NCBI RefSeq assembly: GCF_029168945.1
Contig: NC_083605.1
Coordinates: 75,224,969 to 75,288,968, forward strand
Direction: 5' to 3'
Length of the DNA stretch: 64,000 bases
Source: Cannabis sativa
Lineage: Eukaryota; Streptophyta; Magnoliopsida; Rosales; Cannabaceae
The position numbers were made by a program, and so were the translations under genes. Below, one piece after another: positions 23,425 to 35,906 of the stretch; within the stretch, counting starts at the first letter, position 1, and each line of letters begins with the position of its first letter. Under the pieces are notes generated by a model that was given only the letters and a program-made list of their open reading frames with translations, was not told the DNA's origin and did no database searches.

Positions 23425-23785
23425 ATTTTCACTCTCTTTTTTTAACTGTAACTTGTAGATAGGTGGGAGTTAGATTTATATTTGAACTTAGTTTAATCTA
23501 ATATTGTCTCTTAAAGGATAATTCATTCATTATTATGTTGTCTATTGTACATGAAATATCATTAAATTGAAGAACAAGAAGGTTGTCTTTTTCTCACTGA
23601 TTCTTATATTTCAACTCTGTAAAGACCACTTATATTATATTTTACTCAAGTCAAATATTCCAAAAAAAAAAAAAAAAAAAAGTTCTCTACAAGTTGGGAC
23701 AAATGTTTATAGCAAATAAAAACAAAGTGATTCCAATCTTCATTAACATCTACACATACTTTGTAGCTTTATAATAGATTTGTTA

Positions 23786-24170
23786 TAGAGTAAATATGAT
23801 TTTGAATTCTCTTTTTAAAAGTTACTTGAATATTTTGTTTGTTAAATAATAAATTAGATTTTGTATTATTTAAAATAGTAATAAAGAGTACATTAAATTA
23901 TTTTTTTGGCAAAATAAAACTTAATGATGAGCTGATCTAGAGGTGTTATAAAAAAAATTGGTTATGTTTTTTTGTTTTTTGCTTCTGTTCGTGCTAAGAA
24001 TTGTCTTTAAGTTGATTATATATAAAAAAAAAAAAAATTGTGGAAAATTAAGCTTAGGGTCTTATTTGTACCATTTTAAAAAATACAAAGTTTATTTTGT
24101 CATTTAACAAAACAGAAGGTTCAGTTAGTAATTTTTACAAAACATAAAATCCAAAATATTATTAATCCTT
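23786..24170. mobile_element. Degraded GGGTAAATAC-family MITE
   Basis: Same motif order as 17667-18041, with 'agagtaaatatgattttgaa' on the left, a central 'gttcgtgctaagaattgtc' and 'aaacagaaggttcagttag' on the right. The surrounding 23425-25304 is AT-rich, with a poly(A) run at 23661-23679 and no gene seen. Confidence 0.65.
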
Positions 24171-25304
24171 TTCTATAATGATGTTTGAAGTTAAAATCAA
24201 TTATATCATTATATATGGACACAGTAGTACATTAATAATAGAGGAGTACTATCGTCAACTTTAATTACAACTTCTTAATTAATCTTTGTGCTCGAAAACA
24301 CATATTAGAATATTTCTTTTAATTTTTTTAGCGGTGTTCGTTATACTCACAATATCATTTTTGTAAATTTTTTAAAAATATCGAATAGTTTATAGTGCTA
24401 AAAATATGTTTGAAGTTTTCTAAACATACGCGGTAAATTAGAATATCATGAACTTTGTTCTACTACGGTAAACTATTTCAAATTTTTTAAAAATATACAA
24501 AGATAATATTATAACTATAATGAATATCGCTATGAAAAAAAATTAAAAAAAAAAAATTCTACCATGATAATTTCAGGCATAAAGATTAACTAAGAGGTTG
24601 TAATATAAAATTGTAATTAACACTCCTCTTAATAATATTAGAATAATTAGTATTTTTATTTTTTAAAAGTGCCAACATTATTATTTATCAAGAATTTTGT
24701 TGTTTCTAAGAAATTTGTCATTTTTCAAGTCTTTGTCGTTTTCGAGGATTATTGTCGTTTTTAAGATTTTTAGTGTTCAAAAAGTTCTTTTTTCAAGAAA
24801 ATTTTCCAAATTTACACACTAGCTCTCTTATATTTATACATAGTTAAGACAAAGATCACTTATATTGTGTTGTTTACTCAATATGTCAAAAAGTTCTCTA
24901 AATACTAATCTTGAGTTTGAGTTTAGTTAAACAAAAAAAAAAAGCTTGAGTTTGAGTTTGAGACAAATTTTATACCAAATAAAACAAAGTTATTCCAAGC
25001 CTCATTAATATCTTCACTTTGTGGCTTTATAAGATTTCTTATACAATAATGATGTTTCAAAACCAATTCTAACTATTATTATTATTATTCTCCACCATTT
25101 TGGGGCCTAGTTATGAGAGTTCCTACTTTGTATAACAAGAATATAATTTCGATTTGAAGTATTGTTAAAAAATAATATATTTATTTTTTTACTTATAAGT
25201 AGTAGTAAAATTAGGAGTAATATTTTATTCCACCCTCTAAAAAGAAGTATCGATGCACATGTACTCTTAGTATTCAGGAAAATTTATTAGTCTAATTTTT
25301 TTTA

Positions 25305-26795
25305 GAGTAAGACTCCCTCAACTATCAATTTACTTGCAAAAAACCATCCAATCTCATATTTTGGTGGGAAAACCCTCTAAAGTACTGTTTCGTTTACATT
25401 TTTAAGGTGTCGTCAATTCAGCCTCATTAAGTCCTAATTTTGCCCACGTGGCAATGACAGGTTGTAACATCCCTGCTTCAAGCCTCCATTGGGTCCTTAC
25501 ACCCACGGAACAAAGGGCTCTTATACACGAGTACGTCACTCTAGCTGCTTCATGGACTGACGACTGACCCTACAGACTAACACGAGTGTTTCCAACGTGC
25601 TTTGTCCTCACTTGCACGCTTCTTAGGAAATTCCCCAAGTCAAGCATGCTTAACTGTGGAGTTCTTTCGAGATGGGCTATCGAAAAACAAGATGCACCTT
25701 GTTGATATAAGTAGTACCAATCAATCCATTTAAGCTCTCTTCAACTGTGCAGTCCCATACCTACACAGTCTCAGAATCATCACACTTGACCTTCCCCAGG
25801 CGGTGTGGGATTGCACAGTTTACCCGGTATTTCCCCTTACGGATCACGGGACTACTGACTGTCACAATCACCCCCTTACGGGGTCCGACGTCCTCGTCGA
25901 CCACACTTTCGGCTGGGTCAAGGCTCTGATACTATTTGTAACGTCCCCGCTTCAAGCCTTCATTGGGTCTTTACACCCACGAAATAAAGGGCTCTTATAC
26001 ACGAGTACGTCACTCTGGCTGCTTCATGGACTGACGACTGACCCTACAGACCAACACGAGTGTTTCCAGCGTGCTTTGTCCTCACTCGCACGCTTCCTGG
26101 GAAAACTTCCTAGGAGGTCACCCATCCTGAAATTGCCCCAAGTCAAGCACGCTTAACTGTGGAGTTCTTTCGAGATGGGCTACCGAAAAACAAGATGCAC
26201 CTTGTTGATATAGGTAGTACCAATCAATCCATTTAAGCTCTCTTCAACTGTGCAGTCCCATACCTACACAGTCTCAGAATCATCACACTTGACCTTCCCT
26301 AGGTGGTCTGGGATTGCACAGCTTACCCGGTATTTCTCCTTACGGATCACGGGACTACTGACTGTCACACAGGTCACTAAAAAATTATCCTACGTAGCCA
26401 TATTTTACAAAATTAAAATTAAAATGAAAACAAAAAATTTAAGAGTAATTTGCGGCAAAACTCGTCCAACTATCAATTTACTTGCAAAAAACCATCCAAC
26501 CTTAAAGTTTTTTGGATGGTTTTTTGCAAGTAAATTGATAGTTGGGGGAGTTTTACCGCAAATTACTCTTAAAGTTTTATTTTTATTTTGTAAAATATGG
26601 CCACATAGGATAATTTTTTAGTGACTTGTCATTGCCACGTGGGCAAAATTAGGACTTAACGAGGCTGGACAGACGACACCTTAAAAATATAAACGGAACA
26701 GTACTTTGGAGGGTTTTCCCACCAAAATATGAGGTTGGATGGTTTTTTGCAAGTAAATTGATAGTTGGGGGGGGGGGTTTTGCCGCAAATTACTC
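25305..26795. mobile_element. Foldback (long inverted-repeat) element interrupted by a Cassandra TRIM
   Basis: Without the TRIM at 25463-26369 and its duplication, the two arms (25305-25462 plus 26375-26505, and 26506-26795) are near-perfect inverted copies of about 290 bp. Matching blocks include TATCAATTTACTTGCAAAAA, the TATTTTGGTGGGAAAACCCT block, and TTTGCCCACGTGGCAATGAC with their reverse complements. The outer end reads GCCGCAAATTACTC; the left terminus is decayed. A smaller inverted pair with the same terminus (GAGTAATTTGCGGCAAAAC at about 26442, GTTTTACCGCAAATTACTC ending about 26573) forms the centre, which looks like one family member nested inside another. No coding capacity. Confidence 0.8.
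25463..26369 (-). mobile_element. Cassandra-type TRIM retrotransposon
   Basis: Two direct LTRs (25463-25866, 404 bp; 25937-26369, 433 bp) flank a 70-bp interior. The flanking duplication is CAGGT (25458-25462 and 26370-26374). On the minus strand the LTRs run TGTGACAG...GTTACA, and the first interior bases read TAGTATCAGAGCC, a one-mismatch primer-binding site for initiator tRNA-Met. The LTRs carry 5S rRNA-like sequence, the defining trait of Cassandra: the minus strand has AGTTAAGCGTGCTTGA (box A region) and, in 25937-26369, GGATGGGTGACCTCCTAGG (box C region). Cassandra is non-autonomous and encodes no protein. The LTR at 25463-25866 lacks about 29 bases spanning box C. Confidence 0.93.
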
Positions 26796-29157
26796 TTTTT
26801 TTTATATTCGTATACGTTATAGTTATTTAAGATATTCTGTAAAATTTTAAGAAATTTAAAATAATTTATAATATAGAAAAAAGTGTTCAAATGTTTTATT
26901 TTACATGCATATAAAATAAAAAAATTACGCGTATAACAGACTATTTCAATTCTATTTATGGCGTGTTGAATTTTTTTAAAAGTTTCAAAATTTTATAGGA
27001 TGTCTTAAATAACTACAACATACATGACTATGAAAAAAATTAAACCCTAAAATTATTCTAAATGTCAAAATAAATAGAAGTACATTAGTCTACATATTTT
27101 AAAACGTTGCATTGTAGAATTTTTCTGTACTTAGTATTCCGACTTTTTGTATTTTTTTTTATCATGGACAACTTCTACACTTTTTTTTTGGTTAAATTTG
27201 AGAGATATATATGATGAGATTATTATATTATGTGTTAACTATTATTCACGTGTATTGTAATACTAGAAAAAAGTTAGGTGCCAAGCACGTATACTTAGTT
27301 TTATGTTAGGTATTTTTTATTTTATTTACAAATAATACAATAAATAATTGAAAAAAAAAATATTATTAATTATTGTTTGAAATTATTTTTAATGTATGCA
27401 ATAAAAAAATAATACAGTTTACATTAATTAATGTAAATAATGGTGTTGCAAATTAAAAGTATACTGAATACAATATATTAATTTTAAGAAATCTTGATTA
27501 TCTAACGCCAAATTGTTCTCAAATTAATCCAAAAATAAACTAAAAATTACTCGACTTCAATAGATCCTTTTGTTTCTGTAAAATGTCAATTAAACTAAAA
27601 CACTAATGTTCCATGATCATACACATGTATATGCCAAAATCATCACTTAAAGTGTCAATCGTATTTTTTTTTTATTTAATGAGATTTATTTTATTATATA
27701 TAAATAAAAAGTGATACATGAATTTCTCCTAAACTATTTTATTTTTAATAATAAATCATTTTATTTTTATAATATAAATAAAAAATCACCCATAAATTTC
27801 TCATAAACCATTTTATTTTTAATAATAAACTATTTTATTTTAAATATAAATAAAAAGTCATCCATAAATTTCTAGTAAACCAAAAATTCTGTTATATAGG
27901 TATACTTTATATAGAATAGATATATACAAAATATAAAAAATAAAAACAATTATTATTATTGCTTTAGAAAAAGCGAAGGCCTAATTTGCTTTAGAGACCT
28001 TTAATATCAATGTTTTATGTACCAAAACATGATAAAAGAATAAAATAAATAAATCAAGGTACTTTTGCACCCAGTACATATCAAATGGTAAATTTGTAAA
28101 AAGTATTTACATAGAAAGGAGAAATATAAAGCTGAAAGAATCTATTTTGTTCCAAGTGCCAACCCCAATTAAAAGAATAAAGTGATATTTTTCTTTTTTC
28201 AATTACTATTTTCTTAATATTTTATTTCTTAATAATTGAAAAGTTAGTTACTCAATCAATGAAGAGAAGTTTTCATCAAAAAAAAAAATAAAAAATCAAT
28301 GAAGAGAAGTGGAATATGGTGCTCTTTTTTTTTGTCCACTAATAGAAAGAAACTAATAAAGGAAGGAAGCTTCCTATCACATATTAGTTTCTTTTTACTT
28401 ACAAAAGTTAAAAAGGACCCAACAAAGGCCAAACTACCTTCTCCTTCTAATTCCACCACCATGCACATAAAATAATGCCACCAAAATTCAAAACTAACAA
28501 TTAAACAAAGATAAAAAAAAAACACTTCATATTTTAATTATAGAAAATATTAATTTGAATTTGGCACGACACAAACAAACATGAACTTAAACATGACATA
28601 AAAATATGAGTTTAAACAAGTTCCGATACGATAAATACGAATATGGGTCGTGCTAACACGACCTATATTAGTATACGGAGCATGCTTGATTATGAGTATA
28701 TGTAGGCTAGACCCACTCTTAGGGTCCACCTAGCCCAAGAACTCAAGAAAAATTTTCTTTTGAAAATTCATATATTTAATTAGCGAAAAATTTTATTTAT
28801 ACCCTAAAAATTTATAAATACACCTTATTTTAATAATTTTTATTTTATATAAAATTTATATCTTTAATTATACTAACTTTTTTTTTTAATTTTTTTCTTC
28901 TAATTCATATTCTTAAAAAATATATCTATCAAGCAAAAATAAATTATATTTTAAATATTAAGACAAAAAAAATTAAAATAAAATATTATATAAAATTTTC
29001 TTAGAAAAAATAAATATGTATATACACGAGTTAGAAAAAATTATAAAAATAAAATCAAAATAAGTATTAAAATTAACATAAAATAATGTGAGGAAAAAAA
29101 TTTAAAAAATATTAAGAGTAAATTTTAAAAATTATTTAACTTTATATATTTTTTTAA
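26796..29157. other. AT-rich spacer
   Basis: No gene recognised. The part at 28560-28740 has a short GTCGTGCTAACACGACC palindrome and a GGGTCCACCTAGCCC stretch, of a type common in plant MITE debris. A duplicated 'tcaatgaagagaagt' occurs at 28255 and 28297. Confidence 0.5.
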
Positions 29158-29315
29158 GAGCATTGCTATTAGGCACCAGTGATGCCTAGCACCTTCTCGA
29201 CATGTCACGTTGCGATTGACTAGCGATACTCCCTAAAAGCTATTATATTATATTAAACTATGTGAACCCGATACTTAGTTGGACCTAGCACCACTAGTGC
29301 TCTTTAGCATTTCTC
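29158..29315. mobile_element. 158-bp GAGCATTGCTATT-family MITE
   Basis: It begins GAGCATTGCTATTAGGCACC and ends, inverted, GAGAAATGCTAAAGAGCAC. It has the same length and layout as the copy at 51297-51454, which has a clean 9-bp duplication. No duplication is visible here. Confidence 0.7.
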
Positions 29316-29607
29316 ATAATAATGAAGTGTAAGTGCAAATAAAGCCCCCTTATAAAATTTAAAATTACCATTATACCCTCACATTTTATAAAAAAGCATT
29401 TTAGAAAGTTAGGTACAAAAATGAAAATTTACTCACACGTGTTATTGAATTTGTAGTGTAACGTAACGGCCAATAGGGTAAGATTTTGACCTAATAAAAT
29501 CAACAACCAATCGGTGTCGTTTTGACATTTAGAGATAACTAAACGCAGCACCATATTCTTCACTCCTTCACACTCTCCCAAAACTCATATCTCCTTCTTC
29601 ATCCAAG

Positions 29608-32600
29608 ATGAATTCTCAGATTTCCAGATCTGCTGCTAGAGCCTTTAGGTCCTTCCTCGCTTCTTCTAAGAACGCTCGTTTTCACTCTGGTTTGTATACT
29701 TTTTCTCTATTTCATTTGGTTTTTTTGGTTATGTTGATTGATTTTACTTTTTTTTTTAGTGTTATGTATTGGGTTTTTGTTGTGATTTTGAAGGTTTATG
29801 ATGATTTTTGAATTGGGTTTATGTTTGTTTTGGTGGAAAATGTTTTCATTCTTAAAAAGTTTTAATCTTGAATTAAGAGTTGGTAAGAGCTTTAGAGAGA
29901 AATGATTGGTAGAAAGGACTTTTTCGTGTTGTGATTATAATTATTATTATCATTAGTTTTTAGGATTACTGTTCAATATTTTGGTTTGATGTAATATTAG
30001 ATCTGAAATGTTTAAATTGTTTTCACGTGTAAAAACTAAAAAAAAAAATCATGTTATGACTATTATTACTGTTGTTGTAATCATACAATTGATTGTTGTT
30101 TGCATTGAGAAAAAGAAAAGATGTGTATATATATATGTGATTGTGTTTTCATGTACATGTATGTAGTTATGTAGATATAATGATCTTTATGTTTATTTTG
30201 TATGTTTTAAGCTTGATTTAAATCCTCCCTAAATAACACCATTATAATCAGAGTCAAACTAAGTACAATAACATAAGCTTTGTTATTTGTGTAAATATTG
30301 GACTCTCAAAGTTGTTATGTGGTTGTGCATTGCTATAAGTCACATTACTACAAGGTGGGTGATTTAGTGGTTAGGGATATTCTATAAAATTTTATTATAT
30401 TAAATTATGTTCGACTAGATATTTAATTATATTAAAAGTAAATGTTATTTTGGACTTTGTTTTTTTTGCAAAAGTTACCGATTGGACTCTTTATTTTGTT
30501 AAATAATAAATAGTACTCTAAGTTGATTTTTTGTTAAAATAAAACTTAATAATAACTCGATCTAAAAGTGTTGTGACAAGACTGAATATATTTTCTGCAT
30601 CTGTTCGTTCTAGAAATTATTTTTAAGTTGGTTATATTAAAAGAAAATTATCGAAATTGAGTTCAAAGTACTATTTTAAAAAATATAAGATCTAATTTAT
30701 CATTTAACAAAACAGAAAGTCTATTCGGTAACTTTTGCAAAATATGTTTAAAATAATACTAACCCATGTATGAATAGTAATATTACACTTTTCTAGCCAT
30801 TTTAGCATTTTTCTTATATATAACTACTGTTGAAGTTGGTTGTGTATATATATTTGTGATCACATCCATGTTTGTATTATATATTTATATGTATGAAACT
30901 AACTAGTACGTTCTGTAATTGTCCCATTTTTAGAGGGACGAACTGTAGCTGCAGCAGCAACATTAGCTGCAAGAGGAAATGGGTCTTTCTTAGCTGCTGC
31001 AAAATTTGGAAGAGCTGGTTCTGAAAATGCATACGCAAGATGGATTTCTGGAGCTCTTGCCATCCATGCTGCTGGTATATAATATACTTTGTATATACGA
31101 AATTATCTTGAATATATTAATTATTTCTTTATTTTCCGATCGCTTAAGAATATAGTCTTTTAAACAACCTGTCCTGTGTTAGTTAGAAGAAATAAAAATA
31201 CAAAAATAAAAATAGAAATAAAATTAAATTAAATTTAATATGTATTTACAAAAAAAGAAAAATTATTAATTTTTTTTCATCTTCTTGCATTAGAATATTC
31301 TTTTTTCCACCCATTTCCAATACTAATGAAATGAAATTTGATTATTTTCTATTTCATTCTATTATTTCCAACCAAATGCGCCCATAGTTTTGAAGTTTCA
31401 TACAATATATTTTAGATTGTAAAAAACATAAACATATCTATAACCAAGTGCAATACTTTATGAAAATTGAGACAATAAAGGTGAGGTTGATTGTTCTCTG
31501 GTTTTGACTCTATATAGAATCTTCTTTTCTTTATTTCTTTAGTACCCTGCTTTCAAAATTGAGTCTTTCCCTGTTTACATATGTTAATATTAGTTAAAAT
31601 GAAAAGGGCTATAATGTCTCCTGCTTAAGTTTGTGATTTTCACAAGGGTCAAGTATAATTGCTTGATTTTGATGCTTGGGGAACTGTGTCATACTTTATA
31701 ATGGTTTTTCTCAACAATTTGCTGAGATCATCAAAATTCAGTACTACTAAGGAAAAAGTGCTGATCTTTCAAAATGTCATATTTTCTACTATCTTAGTAC
31801 ACAAAAATCCAAGTTGGGATCACAGTAGATGATGAAATATGATAGGCCTTAGGATACTAAACAAGAGGAGTATATGAGTAATGAGGGGATGGTGAGAGAA
31901 GAGAATTGTATGGTTAAGTGAGCATAACACTGTTATCTTCATCATCTATATCAATATACCATTCACTATTTTCCTATAATTGCTACTTTTCATACTAAAT
32001 TGACTCAATGAAATGAATATACTCTAAAATGAATTATGAATGGAATAGTGAAGGGAAGAGAGTACTCTCTACTAAAATGACCAATTGACTCAATGGGCTA
32101 GCAATGATCTATTTTAGCATGCATTTTTTTAACACCTTCAAACTCTTTGCCTAATACTTATTATTCTATCAATTTTCTTTTTCCTTCTTTTGTAGCCTAC
32201 ATGGTACTAGACCAGGAGGTTCATGCTGCAGAGGTATTCTGTTCTGAGTTTCTCAAAACTATTTTCTAATGATGTTTTTTCTTGCTTGCTTTATTCTGAA
32301 TCTGAATCTTTTGCTTCTCTATCCAGTTCGAACGCACTTTTATCGCTATCAAGCCTGATGGAGTGCAAAGAGGACTGGTAAGCTAACAACTATACAAATC
32401 TTAAAAATGTGTTTATGTTAATCAAATTGTCATGGGGAGATCTCACTTAAGACCATCTTCCATAATCTTTGATTCATATCATTAAATGTTGCTAGATTTC
32501 TATTAGAGTTTGAATCAAAAATCCCATCTTTTTTCACAATTTTCTTCTGTTATTCATGCCAACAAGAGGGATTTAGAACAATTGTTTGCATTACATGGTT

Positions 32601-34401
32601 CTTATGCTAAGCCAATACCTGTATGTGTTTTTTTTCCTTCTTATTCAGATTTCGGAAATCGTAGCCAGGTTCGAGCGAAAAGGGTTTAAACTGGTTGCCA
32701 TAAAAGTTGTGGTTCCTTCAAAGGAATTTGCTCAGAAGCATTACCATGATCTGAGTGAAAGACCCTTCTTCAATGGCCTCTGTGACTTCCTTAGCTCTGG
32801 TCCTGTCATTGCTATGGTTAGTTAGTTAGTTAGTTTCAACACTTAACTATTCTTTTCTCAGTTTTTTCACTAAAGTTAAAAGCTTTTCTGTTTTTTGTGT
32901 TAACTGTTTTCAGGTTTGGGAAGGAGAAGGTGTGATCAAGTATGGTAGAAAACTCATTGGAGCCACAGATCCTCAAAAATCAGAGCCTGGAACCATCAGA
33001 GGTGATCTAGCTGTGGTTGTTGGAAGGTACTACTTATGTTACTTGATACAAATCTTCATCTTCTAATATTCTCTAATAGAAATAAACAAAAGTACCCAAG
33101 CGAACCGTTACCTCAAATGGTCAAGCATGTGATTTTATGTTATGAAACTCAAGTCAAGTCCCTCTTAAGTACCTACATAGCAATTAACTCAAATCTTCAA
33201 ATATTTATAAAAACATTACCCGAGCGAGCAATAGCTCAAATGGTCAAACATGTGGTTTTATGTTATGAAACTCGAGTCGAGTCCCTCTTAAGTACCTACA
33301 TAGCAATTAACTCAAGCCTTCAAATATTATAAAAACAGTATTCGAGTGAACGGTAACTCAAATGGTCAAGCATGTGGCTTTGTGTTATAAAATTCGAGTC
33401 GAGTCCCTCTTAAGTACCTACATAGTAACTCAAATGGTCAAACATGTAGTTTTGTGTTATGAAATTCGAGTCGAGTTTCTCTTAAGTACCTACATAGTAA
33501 CTCAAATGGTCAAACATGTAGTTTCGTGTTATGAAATTCGAGTCGAGTTTCTCTTAAGTACCTACATAGTAACTCAAATGGTCAAACATGTAGTTTTGTG
33601 TTATGAAATTCGCGTCGAGTTTCTCTTAAGTACCTACATAGTAACTCAAATGTTCAAACATGTAGTTTTGTGTTATGAAATTCGAGTCGAGTTTCTCTTA
33701 AGTACCTACATAGTAACTCAAATGGTCAAACATGTAGTTTCGTGTTATGAAATTCGAGTCGAGTTTCTCTTAAGTACCTACATAGTAACTCAAATGGTCA
33801 AACATGTAGTTTTGTGTTATGAAATTCGCGTCGAGTTTCTCTTAAGTACCTACATAGTAACTCAAATGTTCAAACATGTAGTTTTGTGTTATGAAATTCG
33901 CGTCGAGTTTCTCTTAAGTACCTACATAGTAACTCAAATGGTCAAACATGTAGTTTTGTGTTATGAAATTCGAGTCGAGTTTCTCTTAAGTACCTACATA
34001 GTAACTCAAATGGTCAAACATGTAGTTTTGTGTTATGAAATTCGAGTAGAGTTTCTCTTAAGTACCTACATATCAATTAACTCAAGCCTTCAAATATTAT
34101 AAAAACATTACCCGAGTGAACGGTAACTCAAATGGTCAAACATGTGGTTTTGTGTTATAAAATTAGAATTCTTTTCGAGTACCTACAGAGTTAGATGGGG
34201 ATCCTAGTTTTTACATTACAACTTCTAAAGTGCATCAACATCTCAAATCAGTTATAACATATTTGTTATATATGCAGAAATATCATTCATGGGAGTGATG
34301 GACCAGAGACTGCAAAAGATGAAATCAATCTATGGTTCAAACCAGAAGAGTTGGTGAGTTACACAAGCAATTCAGAGAAGTGGGTCTATGGAAACAACTG
34401 A
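29608..34401 (+). CDS. Nucleoside diphosphate kinase, mitochondrial type (NDPK3-like)
   Basis: Seven exons (29608-29689, 30934-31074, 32196-32233, 32327-32377, 32649-32816, 32914-33026, 34278-34401) give 238 residues. Arabidopsis NDPK3 is of the same length. Residues 1-80 are an Arg/Ser/Ala-rich organelle-targeting leader with a hydrophobic stretch ([12 protein letters not shown]). The kinase domain starts at [29 protein letters not shown] and [21 protein letters not shown] follow; the phospho-accepting catalytic His is residue 202. The enzyme transfers the gamma-phosphate of ATP to other NDPs. NDPK3 proteins reside in the mitochondrial intermembrane space and are also reported in chloroplasts. 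Intron 6 (33027-34277) is swollen by a 72-bp tandem array. Splice phases and all active-site motifs are intact, so the gene should be functional. Confidence 0.96.
30438..30775. mobile_element. GGGTAAATAC-family MITE inside NDPK intron 1
   Basis: Motif order as in 17667-18041: AAAGTAAATGTTATTTTGGA at left, GTTCGTTCTAGAAATTATT in the middle, and an inverted right end near 'aaaataatactaaccc'. Diverged copy. Confidence 0.6.
33115..34170 (+). repeat. Tandem array of a 72-bp tRNA-like unit in NDPK intron 6
   Basis: About ten contiguous 72-bp units run from 33360 to about 34080. Each contains CAAATGGTCAAACATGTAG, a GTTATGAAATTCGAGTCGAG block and CTCTTAAGTACCTACATAG. Two units of about 123 bp precede them (33115, 33238) and one partial unit follows (34129); these longer units carry an extra 'aattaactcaagccttcaaatatt' segment. 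Units 3-4-5 and 6-7-8 share the same variant order, which gives a 216-bp higher-order repeat. The left side of the older units (TAGCTCAAATGG) fits the pol III box A consensus, and GAGTCGAGTCC resembles box B, so the unit may derive from a tRNA-related SINE. Because 72 is a multiple of three, one frame stays open across the array; this is not a gene. Confidence 0.9.
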
Positions 34402-35326
34402 TGAATAATTCATTTTTCTTCCAATTAATAATGATTATTACTACACATTTTCGGCTATGCTAAGCTAAGTCCACATGAAGAGTAGCAAAATAAGTTTTCA
34501 CTACATTGTTACAATTATAATAATGATAAATTAACATTGTTGCTTTATGTTTTCTTATTGAATTGAGTTGAGCCAATAATGTTTAGAATTGGCCAAGTAG
34601 AATCTCTCATTCAATAATTTCATATGGTTACCTCTTTATTCATTACATAATCTCATTTCACTTTCTTTTTATTTATATTTATATTATCTAAATAAAATAA
34701 TTTATATTGTTGTAATTCTAATTTATATGTTGTAAGATGATAATAATAATGAATAAATTAATACCTCTAAAAAGGGGGGGGTAAAGGAAAAGATTTTTTA
34801 GTACAACAAGGAAAAGAAAATAATTAGACAAAATAGTTATATGTTTTGAAAAAAAGATAAAATGATTGGTAAATTTTAACTCTCTAATTTTTATTATCAT
34901 GTTCATCATTGATAAGTTTCATGAATAATAAACATAAATTTGACGAATAATTTGTTTAGTTTTAGATTATTGAATTTACATTTTTACTTTAGATTTCAAA
35001 TGTTTTTCTTTTTCTATAAAGAATTCAAGTGATAAAAAAAATTGTTCGGGTCAACTTAGCCAACCTGAACCCGCAAACCCAAAATTATTTCACGAGTTGA
35101 GTTCAAGTACAATTTTTTGAATCTCAAACATAATCAACCTGCTCAATATTCTGTCGTAACTCTAATTAATAGTTAATCTTTTTCAGTAGAGCATTGTTAT
35201 GAGGTACTTATAGTATCTAACACCACGATGAAGTATCACTCTATAATTAGTTAATAATTTTCTATAATATCTATTAAACTAAAATAAGTAAGACTTAATA
35301 TTTATTTTTTTTGACGTGGTGAACAG
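34402..35326. other. Spacer after NDPK
   Basis: It holds the 3' UTR and AT-rich sequence with no gene seen. A partial GAGCATTG-type MITE end occurs at 35197-35290. Confidence 0.5.
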
Positions 35327-35560
35327 AGTCACACATGATTAACAAAGTAGCAAATCACAATCGGCCTCCTCGTACTGAGATAGCTCATCGTCTAACCGAA
35401 GGGCATGTTTTGCCAACCATGAGCTATAGAAATCAAATCGCGAGCCACATGGGACAAAACTGCTCCCGAAAATATAGACAATAAAGCTATAACGTCTTCA
35501 AACAACAAGTACCTTCTCACAATTAAAAGTTGTCGCCAGAGCTAGCAAATCTGAAAAAAC
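35327..35560 (-). pseudogene. LINE ORF2 remnant (end of RNase H domain)
   Basis: On the minus strand one frame reads WLAKHALRLDDELSQYEEAD, the usual tail of the RNase H-like domain of plant LINE/RVT proteins (pattern VAH.LAKHAL). The preceding stretch (GAVLSHVARDLISIAHGW) is in another frame, so a frameshift separates them. A T-run at 35308-35319 on the plus strand would be the residual poly(A) tail. I could not see the 5' boundary or a duplication. Confidence 0.7.
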
Positions 35561-35906
35561 ATCGCAGCACCAAACAAAAAAACACAGTTATATTAGAATA
35601 ACAATCTTCAAAATAAAAATTAAAAAACAAAAATAAAATTAACACACAACCTTTGTCACTAGTCCAACATTACAAAAAACTAAGTAAAATTAGCCAACAA
35701 AATTTCTAAGTAAAACTAGCCAAAGGTATTACTCTCTGGCTAGTTACAACAAACTAGCACCCTAATTTAAAATTGCTGAAAATCAATATCAAACAGATTA
35801 TATTTAAAAAATAAATTTATTAGTAAATACTCTTTAAGTGTAGGCCATTCACAAAATAATCTACAAAATAAGAAAAATAAACTCTATTACCACACAATAT
35901 AATGGG

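Noticed and set aside
25747..26156. Three overlapping frames of 60-123 codons
   Set aside because: They lie in the Cassandra LTRs, which are non-coding and 5S-derived; the frames repeat in both LTRs.
25463..26369. Genuine 5S rRNA genes in tandem
   Set aside because: Only parts of the 5S sequence are present, the direct repeats have LTR borders (TG...CA on the minus strand), a primer-binding site and a 5-bp duplication. This is a TRIM.
33115..34170. CRISPR-like array
   Set aside because: Units are contiguous 72-bp repeats without unique spacers, in a plant intron.
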